From: Marinactinospora thermotolerans DSM 45154
GTDB taxonomy: Bacteria > Actinomycetota > Actinomycetes > Streptosporangiales > Streptosporangiaceae
Direction of reading: 5' to 3'
Assembly: GCF_900167435.1 (NCBI RefSeq)
Contig: NZ_FUWS01000006.1
Coordinates: 356,810 to 420,809 of the forward strand
Length of the DNA stretch: 64,000 nucleotides
Part shown: piece by piece, positions 1-9,374 of the stretch
Position numbering within the stretch: the first letter of the stretch is position 1
How the letters are laid out: each line of letters starts with the position of its first letter
Position numbers and translations under genes: made by a program
Notes under the pieces: generated by a model
Database searches by the model: none
Told to the model about the DNA's origin: nothing
Seen by the model: the letters and a program-made list of their open reading frames with translations, nothing else

Positions 1-1
1 C

Positions 2-934
2 AGTCTGTTGAGCACCCCCGCCCTGCTCGTCATCATGGCGGGCACCGGCGTACTGCGCGGTCTCCAGAACGCGCGGACGCCCCTGTTCGTGGCCGTGGGC
101 TCCAACCTCGCCAACATCGTGCTGTGCGTGTCGTTCGTCCTGGGGTTCGGCTGGGGGGTCGCCGGGTCGGCCTGGGCGACCGTCATCGCGCAGAGCGGCG
201 GCGCCGTCGTCTACATCGCGGTCGTGGCCCACGCGGCCCGCAGGTCAGGGGTCTCCCTGGCCCCTGACGCCGCCGGCCTGAAGGCGTCGGCCTCGGCCGG
301 CGCTGCGCTGTTCGTCCGCACCGTGTCGCTGCGGGTGGCCCTGCTCGCCACGACCGCCGTCGCGGCGCGGCTGGGCGACGGCGAGATCGCCGCCCAGCAG
401 GTGGCGTTCCAGATCTGGTCGCTGCTGGTGTTCGCGCTGGACGCGATCGCCATCGCCGGTCAGGCCATCATCGGCCGTTACCTGGGCGCCTCGGACGCGG
501 CGGGGGCGCGGGCCGCGACCCGCAGGATGGTCGAGTGGGGCGTCATGGTCGGCCTGCTCTTCACCGTGCTGGTGCTCCTGGTCCGCCCCTGGGCGGCCGT
601 TCCCTTCACCACCGACGAGGAGGTCCGGGCGTTGATCGCGGGGGCCCTCGTGGTCGTGGCGCTGCTCCAGCCCCTCAGTGGCGTGGTCATGGTGCTGGAC
701 GGCGTCCTCATGGGTGCCGGGGACCAGCGTTACCTGGCGTGGGCCAGCCTGTGGACGACGCTGGTCTACCTTCCCTTCAGCGTTCTCGTGCTGTGGCTGG
801 TCCCCGAGGGGTCGACGATGGGACTGGTGTGGCTGTGGCTGGCCTTCGGGGTGTGGATGCTGGCGCGCGGGGTCACGCTGGGGCTGCGTGCGCGAGGGAG
901 CGCGTGGCTGGTCACCGGAGCCACGCGCCCCTGA
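2..934 (+). CDS. MATE/DinF-family multidrug exporter, C-terminal part (5' end outside window)
   Basis: The window opens inside this gene. The reading frame is open from base 2, so the ATG/TTG-like codons near the left edge are internal. The visible 310 residues are hydrophobic with about eight membrane segments. The loop reading GVLRGLQNARTPLF is characteristic of the DinF branch of MATE proteins, and a second half-repeat follows (VLDGVLMGAGDQRYLAW). The family exports drugs or metabolites through the cytoplasmic membrane by Na+ or H+ antiport; the substrate cannot be told. A full protein would be about 440-460 residues, so roughly the first third is missing. It converges on the amidase gene with only 10 nt between the stop codons. 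Confidence 0.9.
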   Translation, partial: SLLSTPALLVIMAGTGVLRGLQNARTPLFVAVGSNLANIVLCVSFVLGFGWGVAGSAWATVIAQSGGAVVYIAVVAHAARRSGVSLAPDAAGLKASASAGAALFVRTVSLRVALLATTAVAARLGDGEIAAQQVAFQIWSLLVFALDAIAIAGQAIIGRYLGASDAAGARAATRRMVEWGVMVGLLFTVLVLLVRPWAAVPFTTDEEVRALIAGALVVVALLQPLSGVVMVLDGVLMGAGDQRYLAWASLWTTLVYLPFSVLVLWLVPEGSTMGLVWLWLAFGVWMLARGVTLGLRARGSAWLVTGATRP

Positions 935-944
935 GGCTCGGCCG

Positions 945-1772
945 TCAGCGGGTGGGGTCCGCGGGCCCCAGCGCGGGTCCGTGGGCGAAGGCGACGGCCC
1001 GCTCGTTCATCGGGACCTCGGGGAAGGAGGGCAGGTGTTCCTCCGGGACAGGCTGCGGGGCCGGTGCCGCCAGCCGCATCTCGATCCTGGCCAGGGCCGC
1101 GCTGACGTCACGGCGCAGTTGCGGTAGCAGGGCGTACAGCTTGTCCCCCGGGCACGAGGTGACGTTGTAGTCGCGATGCCCGACGATCGCGCTGTCGGGC
1201 TTGAGCCCGTAGACCGCGCACAACCACGCGCACGTCTCGACCAGGGCGTCCATGAGCGCCGCCGGCGGCGTGGCCGAGGTGTAGGTTCCCTCGTTCTCGA
1301 TACCGATGGTGTGGGCGTTGTGGTTCGCGGTGTGCGCGCCCACCGCGTGCCGACGGTTGCGGATCGCGGGCAGCGAGCTGTTGCGGCCCTCCATGATGTG
1401 ACCGCCGCGGCTGATCGTGAGCTGCTGGCCGATGTCGTCCCACCCGTTGGTGTCCATGTGGTAGCGCTGAATCGACCGGGACAGCGCGAAGGCGTGGTCG
1501 CGCGAGTAGTCCGTGCTGTTCGCGGTGGCGGTGTGGTGGATGACGATGTGGTCCGGTCCGCTGCTGAGGACCTGGGCGGTGCGCTTGGCGCTGCGCGCCC
1601 CCCAGTCGCCCCGGTGGTAGACGGTCGGCTCGCCGGCGGCGAACGCGCCCCGCGCGGTCCCCAGGTCGGCGGCTCCTCCGAGGAACACCCCTCCGGTGAC
1701 GAGCGCGGTACCGCGCAGCATGGTCCGTCTGCTCAGGCCCGCCTCGGCGGCGCTCTGTTCATGAGTGGACAC
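945..1772 (-). CDS. Secreted peptidoglycan-recognition/N-acetylmuramoyl-L-alanine amidase, Tat-exported
   Basis: 275 aa. The N-terminus carries a twin-arginine signal (SRRTMLRG near residue 14) followed by a hydrophobic stretch ending in AFAAGEP. From about residue 50 there is an Amidase_2/PGRP domain: HHTATANSTD supplies the first zinc histidine and GHRDYNVTSCPGD the later His/Cys pair. The family cleaves the bond between N-acetylmuramic acid and L-alanine in peptidoglycan outside the cell. GTG start at 1772 with GAGG just upstream. It is monocistronic and faces the rplI operon end. The C-terminal 40 residues are proline-rich without a recognised domain. Confidence 0.9.
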   Translation of the reverse strand: MSTHEQSAAEAGLSRRTMLRGTALVTGGVFLGGAADLGTARGAFAAGEPTVYHRGDWGARSAKRTAQVLSSGPDHIVIHHTATANSTDYSRDHAFALSRSIQRYHMDTNGWDDIGQQLTISRGGHIMEGRNSSLPAIRNRRHAVGAHTANHNAHTIGIENEGTYTSATPPAALMDALVETCAWLCAVYGLKPDSAIVGHRDYNVTSCPGDKLYALLPQLRRDVSAALARIEMRLAAPAPQPVPEEHLPSFPEVPMNERAVAFAHGPALGPADPTR

Positions 1773-1883
1773 TCGGCCTCATCCTTCCCGTTCGGGTACA
1801 GGCCCATCGCCACGATAATGTTGCAGAAAGTAATCAAACCGTCACTTTAAGCACCATGGCGTGTTGCCAAACCCGGGCAAAGG

Positions 1884-1913
1884 AAAACCCCGGCCCCTCG
1901 CGGGGCCGGGGTT
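1884..1913 (-). terminator. Intrinsic terminator of the rpsF-ssb-rpsR-rplI operon
   Basis: A perfect 12-bp stem (1886-1897 with 1902-1913) and 4-nt loop lies just downstream of the rplI stop. On the minus strand it is followed by TTTTCCTTT. Confidence 0.85.
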
Positions 1914-1928
1914 CGAGGAGCCGCGCCG

Positions 1929-2375
1929 TTAGGCGGGAACGACCTCGAGCTCGATCGTGGCGACGACCTCGGGGTGGAGGCGGACCTCGACCCGGTGCTC
2001 GCCGACCGACTTGATCGGGTTGCGGATCTCGATCCGGCGCTTGTCGACCGTCGGACCGCCGGAGTTCTTGACCGCCTCGGCGACGTCGGCCGCGGTGACC
2101 GAGCCGAACAGACGGCCGGTGTCACCGGCGTTCTGGGACAGGCGGACCTTCAGCGCGCCGAGCTGGCCGGCGACCTGCTTGGCCTCGTCCAGGCTGCGGA
2201 TGTCGCGGGCCGCGCGGGCACGGCGGATCGAATCGATCTGCTTCTGCCCACCACGCGTCCAGCGGATGGCGAACCCACGGGGCAGCAGGTAGTTACGGCC
2301 GTAGCCGTCCTTCACCTCGACGACATCGCCCGGGGCGCCGAGACCATTGACCTCGTGGGTCAAAATGAGCTTCAC
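1929..2375 (-). CDS. rplI: 50S ribosomal protein bL9
   Basis: 148 aa, the usual length. The N-terminal signature [20 protein letters not shown] is the bL9 23S-rRNA-binding module, followed by the long connecting helix and a C-terminal domain ending in [11 protein letters not shown] start preceded by AGGGAGG. It is the last gene of the rpsF-ssb-rpsR-rplI operon, 25 nt after rpsR, with a strong terminator behind it. Confidence 0.98.
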   Translation of the reverse strand: MKLILTHEVNGLGAPGDVVEVKDGYGRNYLLPRGFAIRWTRGGQKQIDSIRRARAARDIRSLDEAKQVAGQLGALKVRLSQNAGDTGRLFGSVTAADVAEAVKNSGGPTVDKRRIEIRNPIKSVGEHRVEVRLHPEVVATIELEVVPA

Positions 2376-2400
2376 GACTTAAACCTCCCTCGGATCCCCG

Positions 2401-2637
2401 TTAGCGAGCGGTGCTGGTGTAGGGCAGCAGCGCCATCTCGCGGGCGTTCTTGATCGCCGTGGCGACGTCACGCTGGTGCTGCGTGCAGTTGCCCGTCACG
2501 CGACGGGCGCGGATCTTGCCGCGGTCGGAGATGAACTTCCGCAGCAGGTTGGTGTCCTTGTAGTCGATGTAGGACAGCTTTTCCTGACAGAACAGGCAAA
2601 CCTTCTTCTTGGGCTTGCGCACTGCCGGCTTTGCCAT
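2401..2637 (-). CDS. rpsR: 30S ribosomal protein bS18
   Basis: 78 aa. The N-terminal [11 protein letters not shown] segment keeps cysteines of the zinc-ribbon-type bS18, so this copy is probably the zinc-dependent (C+) form. It is followed by the conserved [17 protein letters not shown]. It binds 16S rRNA next to bS6. Third gene of the operon between ssb and rplI. Confidence 0.98.
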   Translation of the reverse strand: MAKPAVRKPKKKVCLFCQEKLSYIDYKDTNLLRKFISDRGKIRARRVTGNCTQHQRDVATAIKNAREMALLPYTSTAR

Positions 2638-2713
2638 CGTGGTGCTCCTTGTTCAAGAGCCCCGGTCGTCCCGGGGATGGTCATTCGGACAGATCAAAAC
2701 GGGTCGTGACGGC

Positions 2714-3274
2714 CTAGAACGGCGGCTCGTCGGAGTAACCCCCGCCGCCGCCGAAGCCCCCGCCACCGCCGGTGGCCCACGGGTCGTCGGCGGGCGGGCC
2801 GGAGCGGCCCCCCTGCTGGCCGCCGAAGCCGCCACCACCCTGGTTGCCGTAGCCCCCGCCACCGCCGAAGCCGCCACCGCCGCCTCCGCCGAAGCCCTGG
2901 CCGCCCTGACGCTGCGTCTTCGTCACCTTGGCGGTGGCGCTGCGCAGCGCGGGGCCGACCTCTTCGACCTCGACCTCGAAGACGGTGCGCTTCTCGCCTT
3001 CCTTCGTCTCGTACGACCGCTGCTTGAGACGGCCCTGCACGATGACGCGCATACCACGCTGAAGGCTCTCGGCCACGTTCTCGGCGTACTGCCGCCACAC
3101 CGAGCAGGTGAGGAACATGGACTCGCCATCTCTCCACTCACCGCTCTGGCGGTCGAACGTGCGCGGCGTCGAGGCCACACGGAAGTTCGCCACCGCGGCC
3201 CCGCTGGGGGTGAAGCGCAGCTCGGGGTCGTCGACGAGATTGCCCACGAGCGTGATCTGGGTTTCGCCTGCCAT
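2714..3274 (-). CDS. ssb: Single-stranded DNA-binding protein
   Basis: 186 aa. Residues 1-110 form the OB fold ([17 protein letters not shown] ... [11 protein letters not shown]). A long glycine-rich disordered linker at about 120-175 follows, ending in the acidic tip DEPPF that recruits replication and repair partners. It coats ssDNA as a tetramer during replication and recombination. The operon position between rpsF and rpsR is the conserved bacterial one and identifies this as the housekeeping SsbA rather than an accessory SsbB. Confidence 0.97.
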   Translation of the reverse strand: MAGETQITLVGNLVDDPELRFTPSGAAVANFRVASTPRTFDRQSGEWRDGESMFLTCSVWRQYAENVAESLQRGMRVIVQGRLKQRSYETKEGEKRTVFEVEVEEVGPALRSATAKVTKTQRQGGQGFGGGGGGGFGGGGGYGNQGGGGFGGQQGGRSGPPADDPWATGGGGGFGGGGGYSDEPPF

Positions 3275-3335
3275 TGGTCGGCTCCGGATTCCTAGGTTCG
3301 GATCGGGCGGGGCGGGGCGCTGAGCGCCGGAGGCG

Positions 3336-3626
3336 TCAGTGCACCTCGGGACGCAGGACCTTGGTGCGGAGAACGGCCTCGGTGAGGTTGAGCTGGCGGT
3401 CCAGCTCCTTGACCGTGGCGGGCGTGGCGGTGAGGTCGATCACCGCGTAGATGCCCTCGGCGTTCTTGGCGATGTCGTAGGAAAGGCGGCGCTTCCCCCA
3501 GACGTCGACCTTCTCGACCGAGCCACCGTCGTTGCGGACGACACCCAGGAACTGCTCCAGCGACGGGGCGACCGTGCGCTCGTCGAGGTTGGGGTCGAGG
3601 ATGACCATGACTTCGTAGCGACGCAT
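3336..3626 (-). CDS. rpsF: 30S ribosomal protein bS6
   Basis: 96 aa. The start is at ATG 3626 ([13 protein letters not shown]) because AGAGGAGGT lies directly upstream; the open frame continues 37 codons further but without ribosomal homology. bS6 binds bS18 on the 30S platform. First gene of the operon. Confidence 0.97.
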   Translation of the reverse strand: MRRYEVMVILDPNLDERTVAPSLEQFLGVVRNDGGSVEKVDVWGKRRLSYDIAKNAEGIYAVIDLTATPATVKELDRQLNLTEAVLRTKVLRPEVH

Positions 3627-3753
3627 AGGCGTGCCTACCTCCTCTGGACTGTTGCGGCCATGGTCTCTCCATGGCAGGAGGGCACAAGCTCGGATCGGCG
3701 CGCCGGAGGGGCGCCGGAGCTCTGAGCCGGACGACATCCCAGGCTACCAGTCG

Positions 3754-5100
3754 TCACGACGCGGAATCGCCGTCGCTCAGGCAATCCACGACGATCAGGA
3801 CAGCGACGGCCAGCAGCGAGAACAACCGCGCGAACAGCAGCACCGCGTACCCCTCGAATCCCAGTCCCGTGGCCGGGTCGATGCTCCACATCAGGTGCCG
3901 CCAGATCCCCAGGACGTAGCCGATCTCGGCGAGCTGCCACACCCCGAACACCACGAGCGCCGGCCACCCGCGCGACCACCGTGGCCACGCCAGCGCCGCG
4001 AGGGGCACCAGCCACAGGACGAACTGGGGCGACCACACCTTGTTGGTGATGAGGAAGGCGGCGACGACCAGGAACAGCAGCTGTTCCAAGGGAGGGCGGC
4101 GGCGGGCGAACAGCCCGAGCAGGGCGATGCCGACACAGGCCAACAGCAGTCCGCCCGTTCCCACGGTGTTGATGCGGTCCAGATCCGCGGTGTCGAAGAG
4201 CCCGAAGCCGCCCAGGCCGTAGTAGACGGACCCCCAGTCGGCGCCGCGCTCGCTGCTGAACCGGAAGAAGGTCGCCCACGCCTGCGGAGCCGCCAGGGCG
4301 ACGGGGAGGTTCACGGCCGTCCAGGCGATCAGGGCGCCGCCCAGCGGTCGCAGGAAGTCCCCGACGCTTCCCCGTCCGCGGAGCACGTCGCGCGCCACGA
4401 GCACGAACATCGGGCCGAGGAAGAGCAGGGGGTAGAACTTGGCCGCGACGGCCAGCCCGATGAGCGCCCCCGCGAGCCAGGGGCGGCGGTGCGCGTGGGC
4501 CACCAGGCCGCCGGTCGCCAGCGCGACGGCGAGCAGGTCCCAGTTGATGTAGGCGGTGAGGACCGCGGCCGGCGCGAGCGCGGTGAAGGCCCCCGCGATG
4601 AGCGCGCGGCGCCGGTCGAACGCGCGCCCGTCCCCGGACAGCCCGCCGCGCCCGGCCAGGTGCCCGACCCCGATCACCGTCGCCCCCAGGCACAACGCCA
4701 GCACCAGCGCGGTGACGTCGAAGTAGCCCAGGGCGCGCGAGAGCTGGTCGGGCAGCCAGCTCACCGACCGCGCCAGGAGGTGCATGAGGCCGCCGGTGAG
4801 CACGGGGTACTCGACCGGGACGTCCAGGTAGGGGACGATCCCCTGGTCCAGGCCGTCGCGGTAGTACAGCGGGAAGACGTCGCTGTAGCAGGACGCCGCG
4901 TACTGGGTGCCGTCGAGCCAGGCGCCGCCGAACCTGCACGGCGCCTTGGCCGCGTATCCGAGCGCCGCGCCCAGCAGGGCCAGCCCGGCCAGCTGCGGCC
5001 AGGGGGTCGCGTGACGGGTGGAGAAACGCCGGGTGCCGGCGGCGTCGGTCGCGACACCGCCGGCACCCGGGTCCCCGGTCTCACCGGAGATGGAGGTCAC
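3754..5100 (-). CDS. GT87-family membrane glycosyltransferase (DUF2029)
   Basis: 448 aa with about ten hydrophobic segments. The periplasmic loop YLDVPVEYPVLTGGLMHLL contains the Asp/Glu pair characteristic of GT87 polyprenol-phosphate-mannose-dependent mannosyltransferases. GTG start at 5100 with GGAG five bases upstream. It follows the PBP gene by 19 nt on the same strand, so the two are probably cotranscribed; in actinobacteria this pairing is common and suggests a role in envelope glycan or lipoglycan assembly. The actual acceptor is unknown. The family assignment is good, the reaction inferred. Confidence 0.85.
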   Translation of the reverse strand: MTSISGETGDPGAGGVATDAAGTRRFSTRHATPWPQLAGLALLGAALGYAAKAPCRFGGAWLDGTQYAASCYSDVFPLYYRDGLDQGIVPYLDVPVEYPVLTGGLMHLLARSVSWLPDQLSRALGYFDVTALVLALCLGATVIGVGHLAGRGGLSGDGRAFDRRRALIAGAFTALAPAAVLTAYINWDLLAVALATGGLVAHAHRRPWLAGALIGLAVAAKFYPLLFLGPMFVLVARDVLRGRGSVGDFLRPLGGALIAWTAVNLPVALAAPQAWATFFRFSSERGADWGSVYYGLGGFGLFDTADLDRINTVGTGGLLLACVGIALLGLFARRRPPLEQLLFLVVAAFLITNKVWSPQFVLWLVPLAALAWPRWSRGWPALVVFGVWQLAEIGYVLGIWRHLMWSIDPATGLGFEGYAVLLFARLFSLLAVAVLIVVDCLSDGDSAS

Positions 5101-5119
5101 CTGTGCTCCATGTTGTTAG

Positions 5120-7876
5120 TCACCAGCCGAACGGATTGCCGTCCGGATCCTCTGGACGTCCGGGATCCCCCGTGTTGTTGTCCCCCCAACCGGGACCGTC
5201 CGGTTGTTCGGGATCGGGCGTCTCCTCCTGGCACTGCGGAAGCCACGACTGCTCCTCGCAGTCGGGCCGGCCCGGCTGCGCCGGCTCCGAGTGGGACGGG
5301 GTGGGGTCGGGCGACTCCGACTGCGTGGTGCTCGGGGTCGGCTCGGGCGAGTCGGAGGGCTCCGGCTCATCCGACGGCTCGGGGGTGGGCGTCGGGACGA
5401 AGCTCTGCGGGCTGCCGACGTTGGCCCGGCCCGGGAACTGCTGGATCTCCTGCCCCTCCATCGCCTTGGTCATGAACGCCTTCCAGATCTTGGCCGACGT
5501 CGTACCACCGTAGACGTCGCTGCCCAGACCGGGGATCTCCAGCGGCTGGTTGTCGCTGCGGTGCAGGCCGACCGCTGCGGACAGCTGCGGGGTGTACCCC
5601 ACGAACCAGGCCGACGTCGCCTGGTTGGACGTACCGGTCTTGCCGGCGACCGGACGGCCGTCGGGCAGGGCGGCCTCCTTGCCACCGCCGTTCTCGACCA
5701 CCTGGGTCATGGCGTAGGTGGCGTCGGCGGCGACCTCGGCGCTGAAGGCGCGGCTGCCTCCGGCGTCGATGATGTCCTGGTCCTTGGGGCGCAGGATCTC
5801 GCCGTTGCGGTCCTTGACCTCGGTGATCATGTGCTGCGGCAGGTGCATGCCCTTGTTGGCGAAGGTGGCGTAGCCGGCGGCCTGGTCCAGCGCCGTGACC
5901 GACATGGTGCCCAGGACGACGTTGGAGCCGATGGCGGTGACGGTCTCGCGCCGGCTCTCGGGGATGCCCGAGCGCTCCGCCGTGGCGACGACCTCCTCGG
6001 GGCCGACGATCTCGGCCAGCTTGACGTAGCTGGTGTTGACCGAGTCGGCGGTCGACTGGACGAGGTCGACCGGGCCGTAGGAGACGTCGCTGTCGTTTTG
6101 GATCGGCTCGCTGATGCCGGCGAAGGTCTGCGGGGAGTCACCGTCGAAGGTGCTGTCCAGGCTGATGCCCTGGGACAGGCCCGCGGCCAGCGCGTAGGGC
6201 TTGAAGGCCGAACCGGCCTGCCCCTGCTGGATGAGCGAGTTGTCCGCGTCGGTCAGCGGGTCGGTTCCCCCGTAGAACGCCTTGATCTCGCCGGTGGCCG
6301 GCTCGACCGCGGCCAGGCCGAAGTTGGTCTCCTCGGGGATGCTCTCGAAGCTGGGGAGCGTGCTGGTGACGGCCTCCTCGGCGGCGATCATCAGGTCCTC
6401 CTCCAGGGAGGTCTTCACCTGGTAGCCACCGACCGCGTACTGCTCGGCGGTGAGGTCGTAGCGGTTCTCCAGCTCCCGCTTGACCGCCTCCTGGATGTAG
6501 CCCCGGTAGCCCGCGTAGTTGTCGCCGGCCTCCAGGGGCGCGGTCTCGGGGAACTCCAGTTTGTCGGCCTCCTCCTGGCTGATGCCGAGGTTCGGGTCCT
6601 CCTCGTGCATCGCGACCATGCCGTCGACCGTGTACTGCCAGCGTTCCTTGAGGATCTTCTCCATCTCCGAGCCCGGCTGGACGTTCTCGAAGTTGCTGGG
6701 CTGCTGGATGATCGTGCCGATGAACGCGCCCTCGGCCGCGTCGAGGTCCTCGACGTTCTTGTCGAAGTAGGCCTGCGCGGCGGCCTGGACGCCGCTGGCG
6801 CCACGGCCGAAGTAGATCGTGTTGAGGTACTGGGTGAGGATCTCGTCCTTGCTCAGCGACTGCTCGACCTTCAGCGAGATCAGGATCTCCTTGATCTTGC
6901 GCAGGTAGGAGCGGTCCTGGCTGAGGCCGTCGTAGTAGTTACGCGCCATCTGCTGGGTGATGGTCGATCCACCACCGGCGCTACCGCCGGACAGGACCGC
7001 GCGCAGCATGCCCGTGGGCGAGATCGCCGGGTCGGTGTAGAAGGTGCGCTGCTCGGAGGCGAGCACGCCGTTGACCACGGTCTGGGGGATCTGCTCCCGA
7101 GTGACCGGGATGCGGTTGACCTCACCGAAGGAGGTGGCCTCGGAGCCGTCGGCGAACGTGACCGAGGTGGCGGCCTGCTCGACGCTGGCCTGGGCGTCCA
7201 TGTCCGCCGCGTCGGGCAGCTGGGCGTAGGCGATGCCGAACGCCGCGACACACACGACGAAGATGACGCCGCAGGAGATCAGGACCGGCTTCCAGGTCTT
7301 GGCGAAGAAGCGCTTGAGCGGGCCGCGCTCGTCGATCTCCTCGTCGTGGTCCTTGGAGCGGCGCCGTCCGCGCGGAGGAGGCGCGGCGGCGCGGCGGCGC
7401 CCTCCGGCCTCGGAGCGTGCGCCGCTGGTGGCGCGACGGCCGCCGCGGTCGTCGTCGTAGTCGTCGCGTGCCCGGCGGCGCGGCGGGCGGTCGTCGTCGT
7501 AGTCGTCGCGTGCCCGGCGGCGCGAGGGACGGTCGTCCTCGTAGCCGTCACGGGGGCGGCGTGCCGCGCGGTCGTCGTCGTATCCCGACGAGGCCCTGCG
7601 GCGCCCTCCCTCCCGGCCGTTCTCCGCGCGCGCCGCGGAGGAACGCCGCTGCGAGCGCTCGTCGTCGTAGTCGTTCCGGGAACGGCGCGGACGTCGTTCG
7701 CGCTCGTCATCCCAGAAACCACCGTCTGCATCACTGGCCCGGCGGCGACCGGCAGCGGCGCGCTCGTCCTCGGCGTAGCCGTCCCGGCCACGCCTGCCGC
7801 CGTTGCCGCGCGGGTTCTCCACCGGGCCATCGGCCCGGCGGCGTCCGCCAGCGCTCCGTCGTCTTTCGGTACTCAC
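5120..7876 (-). CDS. Class A penicillin-binding protein (transglycosylase/transpeptidase)
   Basis: 918 aa bifunctional peptidoglycan synthase. Residues 1-190 are cytoplasmic, low-complexity and rich in Arg/Asp (repeated RRRARDDYDDDR units). One membrane helix follows (about 193-218), then GT51 glycosyltransferase with the catalytic glutamate in ASEQRTFYTD and the GGSTITQQMARN motif. The transpeptidase has SxxK (SAFK, about 556), SVN (about 611) and KTGT (about 745). The last 100 residues are a Pro/Glu/Ser extracellular tail. It polymerises lipid II and cross-links stem peptides outside the membrane. GTG start with GAGGA upstream. The charged N-terminal repeats may bind divisome partners or be phosphorylated; that is inference. 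Confidence 0.95.
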   Translation of the reverse strand: MSTERRRSAGGRRRADGPVENPRGNGGRRGRDGYAEDERAAAGRRRASDADGGFWDDERERRPRRSRNDYDDERSQRRSSAARAENGREGGRRRASSGYDDDRAARRPRDGYEDDRPSRRRARDDYDDDRPPRRRARDDYDDDRGGRRATSGARSEAGGRRRAAAPPPRGRRRSKDHDEEIDERGPLKRFFAKTWKPVLISCGVIFVVCVAAFGIAYAQLPDAADMDAQASVEQAATSVTFADGSEATSFGEVNRIPVTREQIPQTVVNGVLASEQRTFYTDPAISPTGMLRAVLSGGSAGGGSTITQQMARNYYDGLSQDRSYLRKIKEILISLKVEQSLSKDEILTQYLNTIYFGRGASGVQAAAQAYFDKNVEDLDAAEGAFIGTIIQQPSNFENVQPGSEMEKILKERWQYTVDGMVAMHEEDPNLGISQEEADKLEFPETAPLEAGDNYAGYRGYIQEAVKRELENRYDLTAEQYAVGGYQVKTSLEEDLMIAAEEAVTSTLPSFESIPEETNFGLAAVEPATGEIKAFYGGTDPLTDADNSLIQQGQAGSAFKPYALAAGLSQGISLDSTFDGDSPQTFAGISEPIQNDSDVSYGPVDLVQSTADSVNTSYVKLAEIVGPEEVVATAERSGIPESRRETVTAIGSNVVLGTMSVTALDQAAGYATFANKGMHLPQHMITEVKDRNGEILRPKDQDIIDAGGSRAFSAEVAADATYAMTQVVENGGGKEAALPDGRPVAGKTGTSNQATSAWFVGYTPQLSAAVGLHRSDNQPLEIPGLGSDVYGGTTSAKIWKAFMTKAMEGQEIQQFPGRANVGSPQSFVPTPTPEPSDEPEPSDSPEPTPSTTQSESPDPTPSHSEPAQPGRPDCEEQSWLPQCQEETPDPEQPDGPGWGDNNTGDPGRPEDPDGNPFGW

Positions 7877-8556
7877 GCGTCCTCGTTTGTTGTGATACGG
7901 CCGATGGGCCTTACGACCGGGGTGGGAGGGGCAGCTCGTTCCCCCTGCCAGGAACGGATCCAGCGATGTGGGCGAGCGGTCTCCCGCCGTTTCCGGTCCG
8001 GGAAACGGGCGGGATCTCGGGGATCTCGCCGATCCACCGAATACGTCGGCTGCTGCTTCCTCCTGTCGGTGACCTATCGGGACGAAAAGCTACGCGGCGC
8101 GCCCCACCGCCTCGCACACGCCGCCCGGGGCGACCATGTGTGGAGGCCTGTGGCCGGGGTAGATATGCTCCCGGCGCGGTCGCGCCATCGCTCCTTCCTG
8201 CGCCGTCCGGACTGGACGGCAGACCGGCTCCCCTGGTCCGGGGGGCTCGTCCGTGCGCTGCACAGCGTGACGCCGGGGGAGGGCGTCAGCCCTGAGAGCG
8301 ATCGTTACGTTAGGGCGGGGGCGCCACATAGCACAACCCAGGCGTGAGCGTACCTGCCGGCGGAACCCCTCCGTCGCAATCGGCTCCCCATGACACACGG
8401 TTGTCAGCGTACGTCGTGTGAGGCGGAGCCGGGCCTTCGGATCGTCCGAAGTCTCTCCTTATCCGGATTCCCGCAGTTCACAGTACCCATATCGGGGAAT
8501 TCCAGAAGTCCACACAAAGCGTTTGCCGGTGTCGCCGGGGCGTCTTGGGATGCCCA
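7877..8556. other. Intergenic region between divergent PBP and PadR genes, no gene recognised
   Basis: About 680 nt. Every open frame here is GC-driven and lacks a ribosome site or recognisable protein. The left part must hold the promoter of the PBP-GT87 unit. The right part becomes AT-richer and ends in the PadR operator-like palindrome. Confidence 0.5.
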
Positions 8557-8573
8557 TATATCGCTTCGATATA
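8557..8573. promoter_or_regulatory. PadR-type operator palindrome
   Basis: TATATCG and CGATATA form 7-bp inverted arms around CTT, unusually AT-rich for this genome, about 105 nt upstream of the padR-like gene. A TATAGT hexamer (8570-8575) overlaps the right arm and could be a -10 element, so binding would repress transcription. Confidence 0.55.
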
Positions 8574-8679
8574 GTCATTTCTGCACAAAACACGTGTACG
8601 CGCATACTCCTCTCTCCCTCGGAGAGGAGAGTGCCTGGCACGGCACCGGCGGAGCCCGGTGTCCCGAGGAGGTTGGGAG

Positions 8680-9309
8680 GTGAGCCGGATGGGCACGCGC
8701 AGGACACACGTCCTCGAACTCGCGGTCCTCGGCCTCCTCGACGCCGCCCCCTTGCACGGTTACGAGCTCCGCAAGCGCCTCGCCCAGGAACTGGGGACGC
8801 TCCGGACCTTCTCCTACGGCTCTCTCTACCCCTGCCTGAGGAGACTGCTCGACGAGGGACTCGTCACGCAGACGCCCGACGGGTCCGGCCCGTCGCGGGG
8901 ACGGCGATCGCGCATCGTCTACCGGCTGACCGGAGCCGGACGGGACCGCCTGGACCGTCTCCTCTCCGAGGTCGGACCGGCGGCCTGCGACGACGAGTGC
9001 TTCGGCGTCCACTTCGCGCTGTTCGGGCGTACCCGCGCGGATGTGCGCGTACGCATCCTCGAAGCCCGCCGTGACCGGCTCCGGCGCCAACTGGACCACG
9101 CGAACCAACGCCTGGACCAGGTGGCCGGCCGCTGCGACGGCTACCTGTTCGAACTGAACCGCCACAGCGTGGAGTCGGTGGAACGCGAAGTCCACTGGCT
9201 CGACGACCTGATCGACAGAGAACGGCGCGGCCCGGAAGGCGCGGCCACACTCGGCGGACGGACCGACCCGGGGCAACCGGGTTCCGCCCCGCCCGCACGT
9301 CCACAGTGA
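8680..9309 (+). CDS. PadR-family transcriptional regulator upstream of ino1
   Basis: 209 aa. The N-terminal winged helix reads [23 protein letters not shown] followed by [18 protein letters not shown], the PadR signature. The C-terminal half is the coiled-coil dimerisation region. GTG 8680 is chosen because AGGAGG lies 7 nt upstream; ATG 8689 (GGGAGG, 8 nt) is a close alternative. It precedes ino1 by 65 nt on the same strand, an arrangement conserved in actinomycetes. It probably controls itself and inositol synthesis; the effector is unknown. Confidence 0.88.
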   Translation: MSRMGTRRTHVLELAVLGLLDAAPLHGYELRKRLAQELGTLRTFSYGSLYPCLRRLLDEGLVTQTPDGSGPSRGRRSRIVYRLTGAGRDRLDRLLSEVGPAACDDECFGVHFALFGRTRADVRVRILEARRDRLRRQLDHANQRLDQVAGRCDGYLFELNRHSVESVEREVHWLDDLIDRERRGPEGAATLGGRTDPGQPGSAPPARPQ

Positions 9310-9374
9310 ACGGTGCCGGCCGCGGACCGGCGCACGAACGCATTCCGTCAGCAAAGAAGAAGGAGCAAGTGCCA

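Noticed and set aside
5204..8347. 1047-residue open frame on the plus strand across the PBP gene
   Set aside because: It is the antisense shadow of the PBP gene; low-complexity Val/Ala runs and no domain.
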